Assembly (NCBI RefSeq): GCF_033097365.1
Contig: NZ_AP028461.1
Span: 5,580,001 to 5,644,000, forward strand
From: Actinoplanes sichuanensis
Lineage (GTDB): Bacteria > Actinomycetota > Actinomycetes > Mycobacteriales > Micromonosporaceae
DNA: 64,000 nucleotides
Direction of reading: 5' to 3'
This document shows positions 1 through 8,342 of the stretch, one piece after another. Each line of letters opens with the position of its first letter. Position 1 is the first letter of the stretch. The position numbers and the translations under genes are program-made. Under the pieces are notes generated by a model. It searched no databases, was not told the origin of the DNA, and worked only from the letters and a program-made list of their open reading frames with translations.

Positions 1-888
1 CGCTGGCTCGGCTACCTGCGAAGCGCCCGCCTGACCGGCGTGATGCTCGGCGGCTTCGCCGCATCGGCGGTCCTGACCCTGGACCGCCACCACGGCCTGA
101 TCATCATGCTGGCCGTCGACACCGCGACCTACGCCCTGGCCGGCGTCCTCACCGCCGTCGCCACCGCCCCACTCCGTCACACCGCCCCGCTCGATCCCAC
201 CGCCCCACTCGATCCCACCGCCCCGCTCGATCCCGCCGAGCCGCTCGATCCCGCCGCGCCGCCACCCGCCCCGGCCTCCTACCGCGCCGTGCTGCGTGAC
301 CGCGCGCTCCTGCGGCTCACCGTGCTCAACACCGCATGCACGCTGCTCGTCTCGGCGCCGATCATCGCCATGCCGGTCTACCTGATCGACTCGGTGCGGG
401 GCCCGGCGTGGCTACCCGGCCTCGCCGCCGGCCTGCTCACCGGCCTCGTGGCCCTGGCCATGACCCGCACACCCCACCTGACCCGGGGCACCGGCCGCCT
501 GCGTGTGCTCGCCCTGGCCTGCCTGCTCTGGGCGGCCGGCTGCCTGGTCCTCATCGCGGCCGGGCTGAGCCCGATCCCGGCCGCCCTGACCGCGACCGTG
601 GTCCTGGCACTGGCCCAGGCCTTCTACGAACCGACCGCCGACGCCGTACCCCTGGCTCTGGCCCCGCCACACCTGACCGGCCGCTACACCGCCGTCTACC
701 AGCTGGCCTGGGGCGTTTCGAGCGCGCTGGCCCCGCTGCTGGTGGGCACCCTGCTGTCGATCGACCCGACCGCCCTGTGGCTGACCCTGGCCGCGACCGC
801 CGCCGTCACCGCAGCCGCCTACCGCCTCTCCGGCACCCACCTGACCCAGCGGGTCGGCCACTCCGGCACCGCCCTGACCTTCACCTGA
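1..888 (+). CDS. MFS transporter, C-terminal part (cut by window edge)
   Basis: The frame is open from base 1, so the true start lies outside the window; 295 residues are visible. They contain about eight hydrophobic helices, an arrangement typical of the second half and central loop of a major facilitator exporter (for example near residues 115-140, 160-200 and 240-275). The cytoplasmic loop between the halves holds five 18-bp tandem units encoding APLDPT-like repeats. Substrate cannot be read from the sequence. A strong hairpin follows the stop codon, so this is the last gene of its unit. Confidence 0.8.
   Translation, partial: RWLGYLRSARLTGVMLGGFAASAVLTLDRHHGLIIMLAVDTATYALAGVLTAVATAPLRHTAPLDPTAPLDPTAPLDPAEPLDPAAPPPAPASYRAVLRDRALLRLTVLNTACTLLVSAPIIAMPVYLIDSVRGPAWLPGLAAGLLTGLVALAMTRTPHLTRGTGRLRVLALACLLWAAGCLVLIAAGLSPIPAALTATVVLALAQAFYEPTADAVPLALAPPHLTGRYTAVYQLAWGVSSALAPLLVGTLLSIDPTALWLTLAATAAVTAAAYRLSGTHLTQRVGHSGTALTFT
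163..252 (+). repeat. 18-bp tandem repeat, 5 units, in MFS loop
   Basis: Units accgccccgctcgatccc and close variants follow one another at 163, 181, 199, 217 and 235. They encode six-residue APLDPT-like repeats in the cytoplasmic loop. Units 2-4 differ at a single position, which points to recent expansion by slippage. Confidence 0.9.
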
Positions 889-903
889 CGAGCTTCCGCA
901 ATC

Positions 904-973
904 GGGGCGGGCGCAGCCGGTAGATCGGCATCAGCCGATCCGCAACCCCGCCGGTGCCGGCTCGCCCGCCCCG
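904..973 (+). terminator. branched hairpin terminator after MFS gene
   Basis: GGGGCGGGCGcAGCCGG (904-920) pairs with 957-972 through 16 bp and one bulged C. Inside the loop a second perfect hairpin has arms gatcggc (923-929) and gccgatc (934-940). There is no T tract, as is usual in high-GC actinobacteria. It lies 13 nt after the MFS stop. Confidence 0.65.
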
Positions 974-1007
974 GAAAAGCACTGGCGGCCGGCCCGGGGA
1001 GGTCGCC

Positions 1008-1013
1008 TAGGAT
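1008..1013 (+). promoter_or_regulatory. -10 element, leaderless start of GNAT gene
   Basis: TAGGAT ends 6 nt before the GTG at 1020 and no Shine-Dalgarno sequence is present. Transcription would start at or next to the GTG. This decides for GTG 1020 over the out-of-frame ATG at 1012. Confidence 0.5.
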
Positions 1014-1019
1014 GGCCGC

Positions 1020-1499
1020 GTGTTCGAGCTTCAGCGGGTCCGGGATGATCATGCGGCGGCGCTGCTGGAGTTCGAGCTGGCCAATCGGGAGTTCTTCGCC
1101 CGCAGCATCGACGACCGGGGCGACGAATACTTCGCTCGTTTCGATGAACGGCACGCCGCCCTGCTCGCCGAGCAGGAGACCGGGACCTGCCACTTCCACG
1201 TGCTGGTCGACGAACACGGCGCCGTGGTGGGCCGGTTCAACCTGTTCGACGTCGCGGACGGCAGCGCCGAGCTCGGCTACCGGGTCGCGGCGCGGGTGAC
1301 CGGTCGCGGGGTGGCCAAGCTCGGGGTGCGTCAGGTGATCGACCGGGCCCGCGACGACTACGGCCTGACCCGGCTGACCGCGGGCGCCGGCCGGGCCAAT
1401 CTCGCGTCGCTGGCGGTACTGCGAGCCACCGGTTTCGAGGCGGTCGGCGACTCGGACCGAGGCGGCATCCGGCACGTCCGTGACCTGACGACGCCCTGA
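1020..1499 (+). CDS. GNAT family N-acetyltransferase (RimJ/RimL-like)
   Basis: This 159-residue protein has the layout of RimJ/RimL-type acetyl-CoA-dependent acetyltransferases. An N-terminal segment is followed by a strand carrying HVLVDEHGAVVGRFNLFDV, then AELGYRV. A helix starting VTGRGVAKLGVRQVID is in the place of the acetyl-CoA pyrophosphate loop, and the end reads LASLAVLRATGFE, the usual motif B. Such enzymes acetylate protein N termini, antibiotics or small amines; the substrate here is unknown. The GTG start is set by the -10 hexamer 6 nt upstream. Confidence 0.8.
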   Translation: MFELQRVRDDHAAALLEFELANREFFARSIDDRGDEYFARFDERHAALLAEQETGTCHFHVLVDEHGAVVGRFNLFDVADGSAELGYRVAARVTGRGVAKLGVRQVIDRARDDYGLTRLTAGAGRANLASLAVLRATGFEAVGDSDRGGIRHVRDLTTP

Positions 1500-1504
1500 C
1501 CGCC

Positions 1505-1604
1505 GCGATCCGAAAACACCCGCACAGTCGCGGTCCGAAAACACCCCGACTCTCACGATCCGATGACGCCCCGACGGTCGCGGTCCGAAGCGACCACCAC
1601 AGTT
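1505..1604 (+). repeat. 25-bp tandem repeat, 4 units, between GNAT gene and rtcB
   Basis: Four consecutive imperfect 25-bp units start at 1505, 1530, 1555 and 1580, with consensus core GCGGTCCGAAAACACCCCGAC. They begin 5 bp after the GNAT stop codon and fill nearly all of the gap before rtcB. There are no spacers, so this is not a CRISPR array. Confidence 0.8.
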
Positions 1605-1621
1605 CGCGGGCGCCCCGACCG

Positions 1622-1627
1622 TACGGT
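1622..1627 (+). promoter_or_regulatory. -10 element, leaderless start of rtcB
   Basis: TACGGT is followed by 6 nt and the ATG at 1634. No purine-rich ribosome site is present, so a leaderless transcript is likely. Confidence 0.5.
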
Positions 1628-1633
1628 GGACAA

Positions 1634-2803
1634 ATGATGCGCAAGATCAATGACCGGCTGATCAGCTGGGCCAGCATCCTCGAAGAGGAGACGCTGCGGC
1701 AGGCCGAGAAGGCGTCCCTATTGCCGTTCATCCACCCGCACATCGCGCTCATGCCCGACGCGCACCTCGGCAAGGGCGCCACGGTCGGGTCGGTGATCCC
1801 GACCCTGGGGGCGATCATCCCGGCCGCCGTCGGCGTCGACATCGGCTGCGGGATGGCCGCCGTCCGCACCCAGTACCACCGGGACGATCTGCGCGGCGAC
1901 CTGAGCCGGTTACGAACGTCGATCGAGCGCGCGGTGCCGTTGTCGGCGGGCGCGTACAACTCGAAGCTGACCGACTCGGCGAAGCAACGGGTGGAGCGGC
2001 TGACCGCGGAGGCCGAGGCGGCCGGGTTCGACCCGGCCCAGTACGCCCGGAACTGGACCCTGCAACTCGGCTCCCTGGGCAGCGGAAACCACTTCATCGA
2101 GGTCTGCCACGACGAGAAGGGCGCGGTCTGGCTGTTCCTGCACTCGGGTTCGCGGGGCGTCGGCAACAAGATCGCGAGCCATCACATCCGGGTGGCGCAG
2201 ACCCTGATCACCGAACGCGGCGTCACCCTGCCCGACCGCGACCTCGCCTACCTGGAGGAGGGCACCGAGCAGTTCGACGCCTACCTGCGGGAGCTGCGAT
2301 GGGCACAGAACTTCGCACTGCTCAACCGGGACGAGATGATGGACCGGGTGATCGCCTGCTTCGGTGAGTTCGTCGGCGGGCCGGTCGAGCAGCGCGAACG
2401 GGTCCAGTGCCACCACAACTACACCGAGCAGGAGACCCACTACGGCGAGACGGTGTGGTTGTCCCGCAAGGGCGCCATCAACGCGGCGAGGGGTGTGCCC
2501 GGCCTGATCCCCGGTTCGATGGGCGACGCGTCGTACGTGGTGGTCGGCAAGGGCGACGCCACCGCCCTGAATTCGTCGCCGCACGGGGCGGGCCGGGCGT
2601 ACTCCCGTACCCGGGCCCGGAAGACCTTCACCCGCGACCAGTTGCGCACCGCCATGAAGGGCATCGAGTTCCGCGACACCGACGCGTTCCTGGACGAGAT
2701 TCCGCAGGCGTACAAGCCGATCGACGTCGTCATGCGCGACGCGGACGATCTGGTGGAGATCCGGCACACGCTGCGCCAGATCGTCAACGTCAAGGGCGAC
2801 TGA
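1634..2803 (+). CDS. rtcB: RNA-splicing ligase RtcB
   Basis: RtcB joins RNA 2',3'-cyclic-phosphate or 3'-phosphate ends to 5'-OH ends, using GTP and Mn2+. All family landmarks are present in 389 residues: PDAHLGKG (41-48), DIGCGM (69-74, with Cys72 a metal ligand), GSLGSGNHFIE, HSGSRG, QCHHN, and SPHGAGR with the His near 317 that is guanylated in this family. The length is somewhat below the roughly 400-480 of long RtcB forms. No archease, RtcA or RtcR gene is adjacent, so it appears to act alone. A second ATG directly follows the first (1637). Confidence 0.95.
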   Translation: MMRKINDRLISWASILEEETLRQAEKASLLPFIHPHIALMPDAHLGKGATVGSVIPTLGAIIPAAVGVDIGCGMAAVRTQYHRDDLRGDLSRLRTSIERAVPLSAGAYNSKLTDSAKQRVERLTAEAEAAGFDPAQYARNWTLQLGSLGSGNHFIEVCHDEKGAVWLFLHSGSRGVGNKIASHHIRVAQTLITERGVTLPDRDLAYLEEGTEQFDAYLRELRWAQNFALLNRDEMMDRVIACFGEFVGGPVEQRERVQCHHNYTEQETHYGETVWLSRKGAINAARGVPGLIPGSMGDASYVVVGKGDATALNSSPHGAGRAYSRTRARKTFTRDQLRTAMKGIEFRDTDAFLDEIPQAYKPIDVVMRDADDLVEIRHTLRQIVNVKGD

Positions 2804-2899
2804 CGAGGTGAGATCTGCCCCGAACTCCTTCGCCCCGAGCCCGACCGGCCGAATGGACTGGTGGAACGGCTGATCGGCGGAGACGGAGGGGAACAACGG

Positions 2900-3490
2900 A
2901 TGGAGGAGCGGTACCGGGGCGTACACACCCGCCGCGCGCTGCACCGACGCCGGAGGTCCCGCCGTACCCGTGCGGCCGTGGTGGTGCTCGCGCTGGCCGG
3001 CGCCGTCGCCGCCGGGGTCACCCAGACCGGGGTGCTCCGACAGCCGGCCCAGCCGGTGACCGCACCCGCCGGATATTCGGCGCCGGCCGGACCGGTGGTC
3101 AGCGAGCCGGTCGCCGAGGCCCTCTACGACGCCGACGGCTACCGGAAGGCTCTCGAGGGCCAGATCGGTCATCATCTGTCGGACACCGGTTTCGCCGAGA
3201 TCGAAGAGGTCGCCGAGCAGGTCTGCGGCTGGGACCGGGAGGAGTTCGCGGGCTGGGTGGCGGTCAACACGGACGACGGAACCCTGGCCGACGTGCACCT
3301 GGACGTGGAATACCGCTGCCCGCAGCGGGAGACCGAGATCGCCGAGGCGCTGCGGGTGATCACCGAGGCGCGGAAGTCCTGCAGGATGCCGAAGACCGAC
3401 GACCCGGAGATCCGCGAGATGATCGCCGGGAAACCCGCCCAGGCGGCGTTGACCTGCGTCTATCTGACAAAGCCGATAACCGACGGCTGA
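2900..3490 (+). CDS. hypothetical membrane-anchored protein
   Basis: I do not recognise the family. The 196-residue protein starts with a strongly basic stretch rich in Arg (about residues 5-22), then one transmembrane helix (AAVVVLALAGAVAAGVTQ), a Pro/Ala-rich linker and an acidic extracytoplasmic domain with three Cys (CGWDREEF, YRCPQRE, SCRMP) plus a fourth near the end (LTCVY). Two disulfides are possible. ATG 2900 is preferred because GGAGG lies about 10 nt upstream; an in-frame GTG at 2861 has no such site. Confidence 0.6.
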   Translation: MEERYRGVHTRRALHRRRRSRRTRAAVVVLALAGAVAAGVTQTGVLRQPAQPVTAPAGYSAPAGPVVSEPVAEALYDADGYRKALEGQIGHHLSDTGFAEIEEVAEQVCGWDREEFAGWVAVNTDDGTLADVHLDVEYRCPQRETEIAEALRVITEARKSCRMPKTDDPEIREMIAGKPAQAALTCVYLTKPITDG

Positions 3491-3495
3491 GGCGG

Positions 3496-3501
3496 TACGG
3501 T
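3496..3501 (+). promoter_or_regulatory. -10 element, leaderless start of APH-like gene
   Basis: TACGGT lies 7 nt before the GTG at 3509, in the 18-bp gap after the preceding stop. No Shine-Dalgarno sequence is present. Confidence 0.45.
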
Positions 3502-3508
3502 CGTCCGC

Positions 3509-4234
3509 GTGGAAGAGGCCACCGAAGAGGCACTGTCGGGCGGGTTCGTGGCGGCCGCGGTCCGGGTCGGTGACACCGTGCGGAAACGGCCACCGCGCGA
3601 TCCGGAGTTCGTGCACGGGTTGCTGCTGTTCTTCGAGCGGTCCGGCTGGCGTGGCGCGCCGCGGTTCCTCGGCAGTGACGACAGCGGGCGCGACGTGCTG
3701 GAGTTCCTGGACGGAACGGTGCCGTGGCAGCGTGCACCCGATTCCGGGCTGGCGGCGGTGGGCCGGCTGATCCGGGAGTTCCACGACCTGACCGCCGGCA
3801 CTCCGTCGGCCGGTGACCAGGAGGTGGTCTGCCATCACGATCTGTCCCCGAAGAACACCGTCTACCGGGGCACCGAACCCGTCGCGTTCATCGACTGGGA
3901 CGACGCGGCGCCCGGCCGTCGGGTGCAGGACGTGGCGCACGCCTGCTGGCAGTTCGCGAGGCTGGGCCCGGACGCGACCGACGCCGGACCGAAGATACGG
4001 GCGATCGCCGACGGCTACGAGCTGAACGCCGCCGACCGGGCCGTGCTGGTCGACACCATCCTGTGGTGGCAGGACGCCACCTGGCGCGGGATCCTGGCCG
4101 GTGCGGACGCCGGTGATCCGGCCATGGTCCGGCTGCGCGACGACGGGATCGTCGACCAGATCCGGGCCGCGTACGAGTGGACATCACGGCACCGCGCGGA
4201 GCTGGAGCCGGGGTCACCGAAAGTCCTCTCCTGA
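3509..4234 (+). CDS. aminoglycoside phosphotransferase-family kinase
   Basis: This is a 241-residue member of the APH/choline kinase fold. The catalytic loop is VCHHDLSPKNTVY (about 109-121), with the Asp base and Asn metal ligand, and the Mg-binding motif is FIDWDDAAPGRRVQDVAHACW (about 128-148). The N lobe is short and carries KRPPRDPEFVH as the probable ATP-binding Lys region. These proteins transfer a phosphate to an aminoglycoside, sugar or other hydroxyl. With no resistance context, a small-molecule kinase of unknown substrate is the safe reading. Confidence 0.8.
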   Translation: MEEATEEALSGGFVAAAVRVGDTVRKRPPRDPEFVHGLLLFFERSGWRGAPRFLGSDDSGRDVLEFLDGTVPWQRAPDSGLAAVGRLIREFHDLTAGTPSAGDQEVVCHHDLSPKNTVYRGTEPVAFIDWDDAAPGRRVQDVAHACWQFARLGPDATDAGPKIRAIADGYELNAADRAVLVDTILWWQDATWRGILAGADAGDPAMVRLRDDGIVDQIRAAYEWTSRHRAELEPGSPKVLS

Positions 4235-4261
4235 GCGGCCGGACGGGCCGACCATGGACGT

Positions 4262-4432
4262 ATGGGAGAGACACACGTACCGGAAGCGCCCAAGAAGATC
4301 CACGGCGACAAGCTGGCCGAGGCGTTCCGGGAGCCGAAGCCCGACATCAGCCGGCTGCCCAGGCATCCGGCGAGCACGGCGGCCCCCACCGAGGCGGAGG
4401 CCGCCGGCACGGTCAGGCGTCGTACTCCCTGA
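4262..4432 (+). CDS. small hypothetical protein, 56 aa
   Basis: An ATG frame runs 57 codons from 4262 to the TGA at 4430-4432. The product is charged, rich in Pro and Ala and has no membrane helix: it starts [20 protein letters not shown] and ends with TVRRRTP. Third positions are strongly GC-biased, as expected of coding sequence. It starts 27 nt after the APH-like gene and overlaps the end of the convergent hydrolase gene by 20 bp. Function unknown. Confidence 0.55.
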   Translation: MGETHVPEAPKKIHGDKLAEAFREPKPDISRLPRHPASTAAPTEAEAAGTVRRRTP

Positions 4433-5246
4433 GGAAGGCCAGCAGATCGTCGCCGAGCTGCTGCTTGTGCGTGTCGGTGATGCCGTGCGGAGCGCCCGGG
4501 TAGACGATCAGCCGGGCGTCCTTGACCAGCTCGGCCGACGCCTTGCCACCCACCTCGAACGGCACCACCTGGTCGTCGTCGCCGTGGATGACGAGCGTCG
4601 GCACGTCGAACTTCGCCAGGTCGTCGCGGAAGTCGGTGGCTGAGAACGCGGCGATGCTCTCGTAGGCGTTGCGGTGCCCGGCGGCCATCGACTGCAGCCA
4701 GAACGCCTGCCGGATGCCCTCGGACACGTCCGCGCCGGGCCGGTTGTTGCCGAAGAACGGGCCGTCGGCGAGGTTCCGGTACAGCTGGGAACGGTCGGCG
4801 GCGGACCCGGCCCGGATGCCGTCGAACACCTCGATCGGCACCCCGCCGGGGTTGTCGTCCTGACGGACCATCAACGGTGGCACCGCCGAGACCAGGACCG
4901 CCTGCGCGACCCGGGCGCTCCCGTGCCGCCCGATGTAGCGGGTGATCTCGCCACCACCGGTGGAGAAACCGACCAGGGTCACCTCGGTCAGGTCCAGGTG
5001 GTCGATCACCGCGGCGAGATCGTCGGCGTACGTGTCCATCTCGTTGCCGTGCCACGTCTGGCTGGACCGGCCGTGTCCGCGACGGTCGTGGGCGATCACC
5101 CGGTAGCCGTTGTCGGCCAGGAACAGCTGCTGCGCCTCCCAGCTGTCCGAGTTCAGCGGCCAGCCGTGGCTGAGCACGACCGGACGGCCGGCACCCCAGT
5201 CCTTGTAGAAGATGTGCGTACCGTCGGCGGTGGTCACGAAACTCAT
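4413..5246 (-). CDS. alpha/beta hydrolase, non-haem chloroperoxidase/esterase type
   Basis: This 277-residue protein matches the cofactor-free chloroperoxidase/aryl esterase group. The oxyanion region is [12 protein letters not shown], the nucleophile elbow GFSTGG (Ser near 98), the acid lies in [11 protein letters not shown] and the base in APHGITDTH. The start at ATG 5246 gives the usual [19 protein letters not shown] terminus; a longer open frame upstream belongs to the neighbouring gene's antisense. The start overlaps the upstream hydrolase stop by 4 bp (ATGA), so the two are translationally coupled. Confidence 0.88.
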   Translation of the reverse strand: MSFVTTADGTHIFYKDWGAGRPVVLSHGWPLNSDSWEAQQLFLADNGYRVIAHDRRGHGRSSQTWHGNEMDTYADDLAAVIDHLDLTEVTLVGFSTGGGEITRYIGRHGSARVAQAVLVSAVPPLMVRQDDNPGGVPIEVFDGIRAGSAADRSQLYRNLADGPFFGNNRPGADVSEGIRQAFWLQSMAAGHRNAYESIAAFSATDFRDDLAKFDVPTLVIHGDDDQVVPFEVGGKASAELVKDARLIVYPGAPHGITDTHKQQLGDDLLAFLREYDA

Positions 5247-6031
5247 CGGGCGGCCCTCTCGATCAGGTCGGCGACTGCTTTGGGCTGAGAGACGAGAGCG
5301 ACATGCGAAGAGCGGACCTCGACGGTACGGGCACCCGCGCGCTGAGCCATGAAACGCTGCACGGCCGCCGGGATCAGCCGGTCGTCCCGGGCGACCAGGA
5401 AGTACGACGGAATCGTCTTCCACGCCGGCTCCCCGGACGGGGTCTGCAGGGTGCTGGTGTCGCCGGGCCGCTGAGTGGCCCACAGCAGATCGGCGTCGGC
5501 GGGTGACAGGTCACCGGCGAACACCCGGTGGAAGAACTCCCGCTTGACGTAGCCGTCGAGTCCGCCGGGATGCGGGCGGAAGTCCAGGGCGTCCAGGGTC
5601 AGCTCGGTGCCCGGGAAGTGGTTCTGCAGGTGGGCCAGGTCCTCACCGGATTCCGGCGCGAACGCGGCCACGTAGACCAGCGCCTTGACGTTCGGGTTGC
5701 CGGTCGCCGCGTTGGTGATGACGAAACCGCCGTACGAGTGCCCGACCAGCACGATCGGTCCACTGATGGTGGCCAGCACACTGGCCAGGTAGGCGCTGTC
5801 GGAGACCACGCCGCGCAGCGGGTTCGCCGGAGCGAGGACCGGGTAGCCGGCGCGGATCAGTCGCTTGACGACACCGGACCAGCCGGCGGAGTCGGCGAAC
5901 GCGCCGTGCACGAGCACGATGGTGGGTTTGACCTGGTGGCCGCCCGCGGCGGCCGGGGCGCCGGTGGCGGCGACGGCCACGGCAGCCGCCGCGGTGCCGG
6001 CCAGAACGGTACGACGGGAAACGGAACTCAT
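5243..6031 (-). CDS. secreted alpha/beta hydrolase with Tat signal
   Basis: The 262-residue protein opens with [20 protein letters not shown], a twin-arginine signal ending near residue 28. The mature part has [12 protein letters not shown], nucleophile elbow VGHSYGG (Ser near 100), acid ARDDRLIP and base SSHVALVS, as in esterase EstC-like hydrolases. It is probably exported folded. It is the first gene of a two-gene unit with the cytoplasmic hydrolase downstream. Substrate unknown. Confidence 0.88.
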   Translation of the reverse strand: MSSVSRRTVLAGTAAAAVAVAATGAPAAAGGHQVKPTIVLVHGAFADSAGWSGVVKRLIRAGYPVLAPANPLRGVVSDSAYLASVLATISGPIVLVGHSYGGFVITNAATGNPNVKALVYVAAFAPESGEDLAHLQNHFPGTELTLDALDFRPHPGGLDGYVKREFFHRVFAGDLSPADADLLWATQRPGDTSTLQTPSGEPAWKTIPSYFLVARDDRLIPAAVQRFMAQRAGARTVEVRSSHVALVSQPKAVADLIERAAR

Positions 6032-6100
6032 ACCGTTGAGCCAACCGTCCCGCGGCCACCCGGACCATGCGGAACGACCGGCAGAAACCGGTCCGCCGCC

Positions 6101-7372
6101 TCAAGCCGCCTGGTCCAGCAGCCACCTGTTCATCCGCTGCCGGGTGGCGACACGGGCACCCTCGGGTTCCTCGACGCGCAGTCGTTCCGCGGCGAACAGG
6201 CGGATCAGGTCGTGGAAGCGGTACCTGTCGGCGCCCTCGGCCTGCAGCAGGCCCAGCTCGACCAGTTCGTCGAGACGGTCCTCGGCGTCGTGCGGATCGG
6301 AACCGGTCAGGACCGCGACGATCGGAGCGGCGAAGTCGGGGCCGGGCACGTGAGCGAGCCGCCGGAACAGGGCCCGCCCCTCACCGGAGAGCTGGGCGTG
6401 CGACAGCGCGAACGCGGCCGCCACACCGGTGTCGCCGGTGCTCAGGACGGCCAGGCGGCGGTCCGTGTCGGCGAGCCGGTCCAGCAGGTTGCCGACGGTC
6501 CAGGCGGTACGGGTGGCCAGTCGCGTGCCGGCGATCCGCAGCGCCAGCGGCAGATGGCCGCAGAGCCGGGCCACCTCGCCGACCTGCCCGGCCACGGACG
6601 GGTCACCGGCCTGCCCGGCGATCGAGCGGAGCAGGCCCGCCGACTCGTCCGGGGCCAGCGGGTCCAGGCCGATCCGCAGCACCCCCTCCAGACCACCGAG
6701 CATGCGGCGGCTGGTGATCAGGACGGTGCTGCCGCCGGGGCCGGGTAACAGCGGGCGCAGCTGCGCCTCGTCGGCGGCGTTGTCGAGGATCAGCAGGCAG
6801 CGTCGTCCGCCGAGCTCGGCGCGGATCTGGCTGCACCGCTCGTCGGGGTCGTCGGCGATCCGGCGCGGGCTGATCTCCAGGGCGCGTAGCAGCTGGCGGG
6901 CCGCCTCGCCCGGTTCGAGGGGTTCCGGGTCGACGCCGCGAAGATCGAGATACAGCGACCCGTCGGGATGTCCGGGCATCCCCGCCTTCGCCGCGTGCAC
7001 CACCAACGCGGTCTTCCCGACGCCCGGCTGACCGTGCACCACGACAATCCTATCGGCGCTTCTCGATATCTTCCCGATTTCTGCGACGCGGCCGATGAAG
7101 TCGTCGACCGGCCGCGGCGGCTCACACAGGCGCGGCCGGACCGTCTTCATCCGCTGCGCGCGCGCCGACCCGGCGAGCAGATCGTGCTCCTTTTCGGTCA
7201 CTCCCAGAGCAGAGGCGAGAGCAGCGAGGGTACGGGGCTGAGGCGCGCGACTGTGCCCGCGTTCCATGTCGCTGATCGCCCGAACACTGACCCCGGACGC
7301 CTCGGCCAGTTGCTCCATGGTCAACCCGGCCCCGCGACGCAACGAACGCAACCGCCCCCCGAACCCCGTCAC
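6101..7372 (-). CDS. XRE-type HTH / NB-ARC regulator
   Basis: Residues 1-65 form a Cro/CI helix-turn-helix (TMEQLAEASGVSVRAISDME). An NB-ARC ATPase follows, with Walker A HGQPGVGKTALV (about 112-124), Walker B CLLILDNA, sensor LITSRR and GHLPLALRIAG. The protein ends at 423 residues with a winged-helix-like FHDLIRLFAAERLR segment and lacks the TPR array usual in AfsR/SARP-like or STAND regulators. It probably works as an ATP-dependent switch in transcription. It is coupled by a 4-bp overlap to the epimerase gene upstream. Confidence 0.85.
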   Translation of the reverse strand: MTGFGGRLRSLRRGAGLTMEQLAEASGVSVRAISDMERGHSRAPQPRTLAALASALGVTEKEHDLLAGSARAQRMKTVRPRLCEPPRPVDDFIGRVAEIGKISRSADRIVVVHGQPGVGKTALVVHAAKAGMPGHPDGSLYLDLRGVDPEPLEPGEAARQLLRALEISPRRIADDPDERCSQIRAELGGRRCLLILDNAADEAQLRPLLPGPGGSTVLITSRRMLGGLEGVLRIGLDPLAPDESAGLLRSIAGQAGDPSVAGQVGEVARLCGHLPLALRIAGTRLATRTAWTVGNLLDRLADTDRRLAVLSTGDTGVAAAFALSHAQLSGEGRALFRRLAHVPGPDFAAPIVAVLTGSDPHDAEDRLDELVELGLLQAEGADRYRFHDLIRLFAAERLRVEEPEGARVATRQRMNRWLLDQAA

Positions 7373-8325
7373 GTATCCAATCTAGATCCCGTCCGGACCC
7401 GTGCGTCCTCGGCCGGATAGTCGAACCAGCCCTCGGGGTCCTCCGGACGGTTGCGCAGCAGCCAGTCGATCTCCTCGGTGACGGTGGCCGCGAAGTCACC
7501 GACCGGCCGGTAGCCGAGGTCGGCGGCCGCGGTCATGTCCAGCACGATCGGCGGGATCCGGTGCCACGGGTGCCATCCGGTCTGGTCGTCGATCTCCGTC
7601 CAGGTGTGTCCGGCCCGGGCGGCGATCACCCGGGAGATGGTGCGGCCGTCCGGGGCATCCGGGTCGGCGGCGTTCAGGATCCGGCGGCCCGGCTTGTCCG
7701 CCACGCACGCGACCAGCGCGGCGATGTTCGCGGCGGCCGACGTGTGGTCGACACCCCGGCCACCGTCGGCGAGCAGCACGAACGGGCGGCGGTCGAGGGC
7801 GCGCTTCAGGAACCACCAGGTACGTGCCGGGTTCGAACCGGCGCCGTGCACCTTCGACGGGCGCAGCACGGTCACCGGGGCGCCACTGTCCAGCAGCAAC
7901 CGTTCGGCGGCGACCTTGTTCGGCCCGTAGCCCTCGGCCGAGTCGTAGTCCATGTCGCCGGGCGGCAGAGTCGCCTGCTCCTCCGTGATCGGACCGTCGA
8001 AACGCGGCGGCTCCGGCGAGTTCACATGGTTGCCGGCGTCGTCCACGTAGACGGCCTTACTGGAGATCATCACCGCCGAACCGGCGTCGCGCATCAACGG
8101 CAGGACCTGCGCGGCGTGCGCGGCGGTGTAGCAGGCACAGTCGACGACAAGGTCGTACTGGCCGGTGGGCAGGGTGTCGTGATCGGCCAGGAGCAGGGTG
8201 GCGCCGGGCGGGACCGGACGCGGACCACGGCCGGTGGCGGTGACCCGCCAGCCCGCTTCGATCAGGTGGCGGCTGACCGCCCCGCCGATCATCCCGGTGC
8301 CGCCGATGACTAGAGCATGTCGCAT
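7369..8325 (-). CDS. NAD-dependent epimerase/dehydratase family protein
   Basis: A Rossmann fold begins at residue 4 with VIGGTGMIGGAV (GxxGxxG). The short-chain SDR-extended features follow, including MISSKAVYVD and a YGPNK motif holding the catalytic Tyr and Lys (about 139-143). Length 318 is normal for atypical SDRs. The substrate is likely a nucleotide sugar or similar metabolite but cannot be named. It is transcribed first in a unit with the HTH/NB-ARC gene and is divergent from the isochorismatase-like gene with only 17 bp between starts. Confidence 0.82.
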   Translation of the reverse strand: MRHALVIGGTGMIGGAVSRHLIEAGWRVTATGRGPRPVPPGATLLLADHDTLPTGQYDLVVDCACYTAAHAAQVLPLMRDAGSAVMISSKAVYVDDAGNHVNSPEPPRFDGPITEEQATLPPGDMDYDSAEGYGPNKVAAERLLLDSGAPVTVLRPSKVHGAGSNPARTWWFLKRALDRRPFVLLADGGRGVDHTSAAANIAALVACVADKPGRRILNAADPDAPDGRTISRVIAARAGHTWTEIDDQTGWHPWHRIPPIVLDMTAAADLGYRPVGDFAATVTEEIDWLLRNRPEDPEGWFDYPAEDARVRTGSRLDT

Positions 8326-8329
8326 TGGA

Positions 8330-8335
8330 TAGATT
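8330..8335 (+). promoter_or_regulatory. -10 element, leaderless start of isochorismatase-like gene
   Basis: TAGATT lies 7 nt before the GTG at 8343. This favours GTG 8343 over the in-frame TTG at 8325, which would overlap the divergent epimerase start. Confidence 0.45.
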
Positions 8336-8342
8336 CAAACAG

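Noticed and set aside
1505..1604. Possible CRISPR array
   Set aside because: Units are directly adjacent without spacers, imperfect and only four in number; no cas gene is present.
1910..3940. 676-residue open frame on the minus strand
   Set aside because: It runs antisense over RtcB, the membrane-anchored protein and the APH-like gene, has no recognisable motifs and consists of Arg/Gly/Val-rich sequence typical of antisense frames in high-GC DNA.
3509..4234. Aminoglycoside resistance gene
   Set aside because: The catalytic motifs show an APH-fold kinase, but nothing in the sequence or context identifies an antibiotic substrate.
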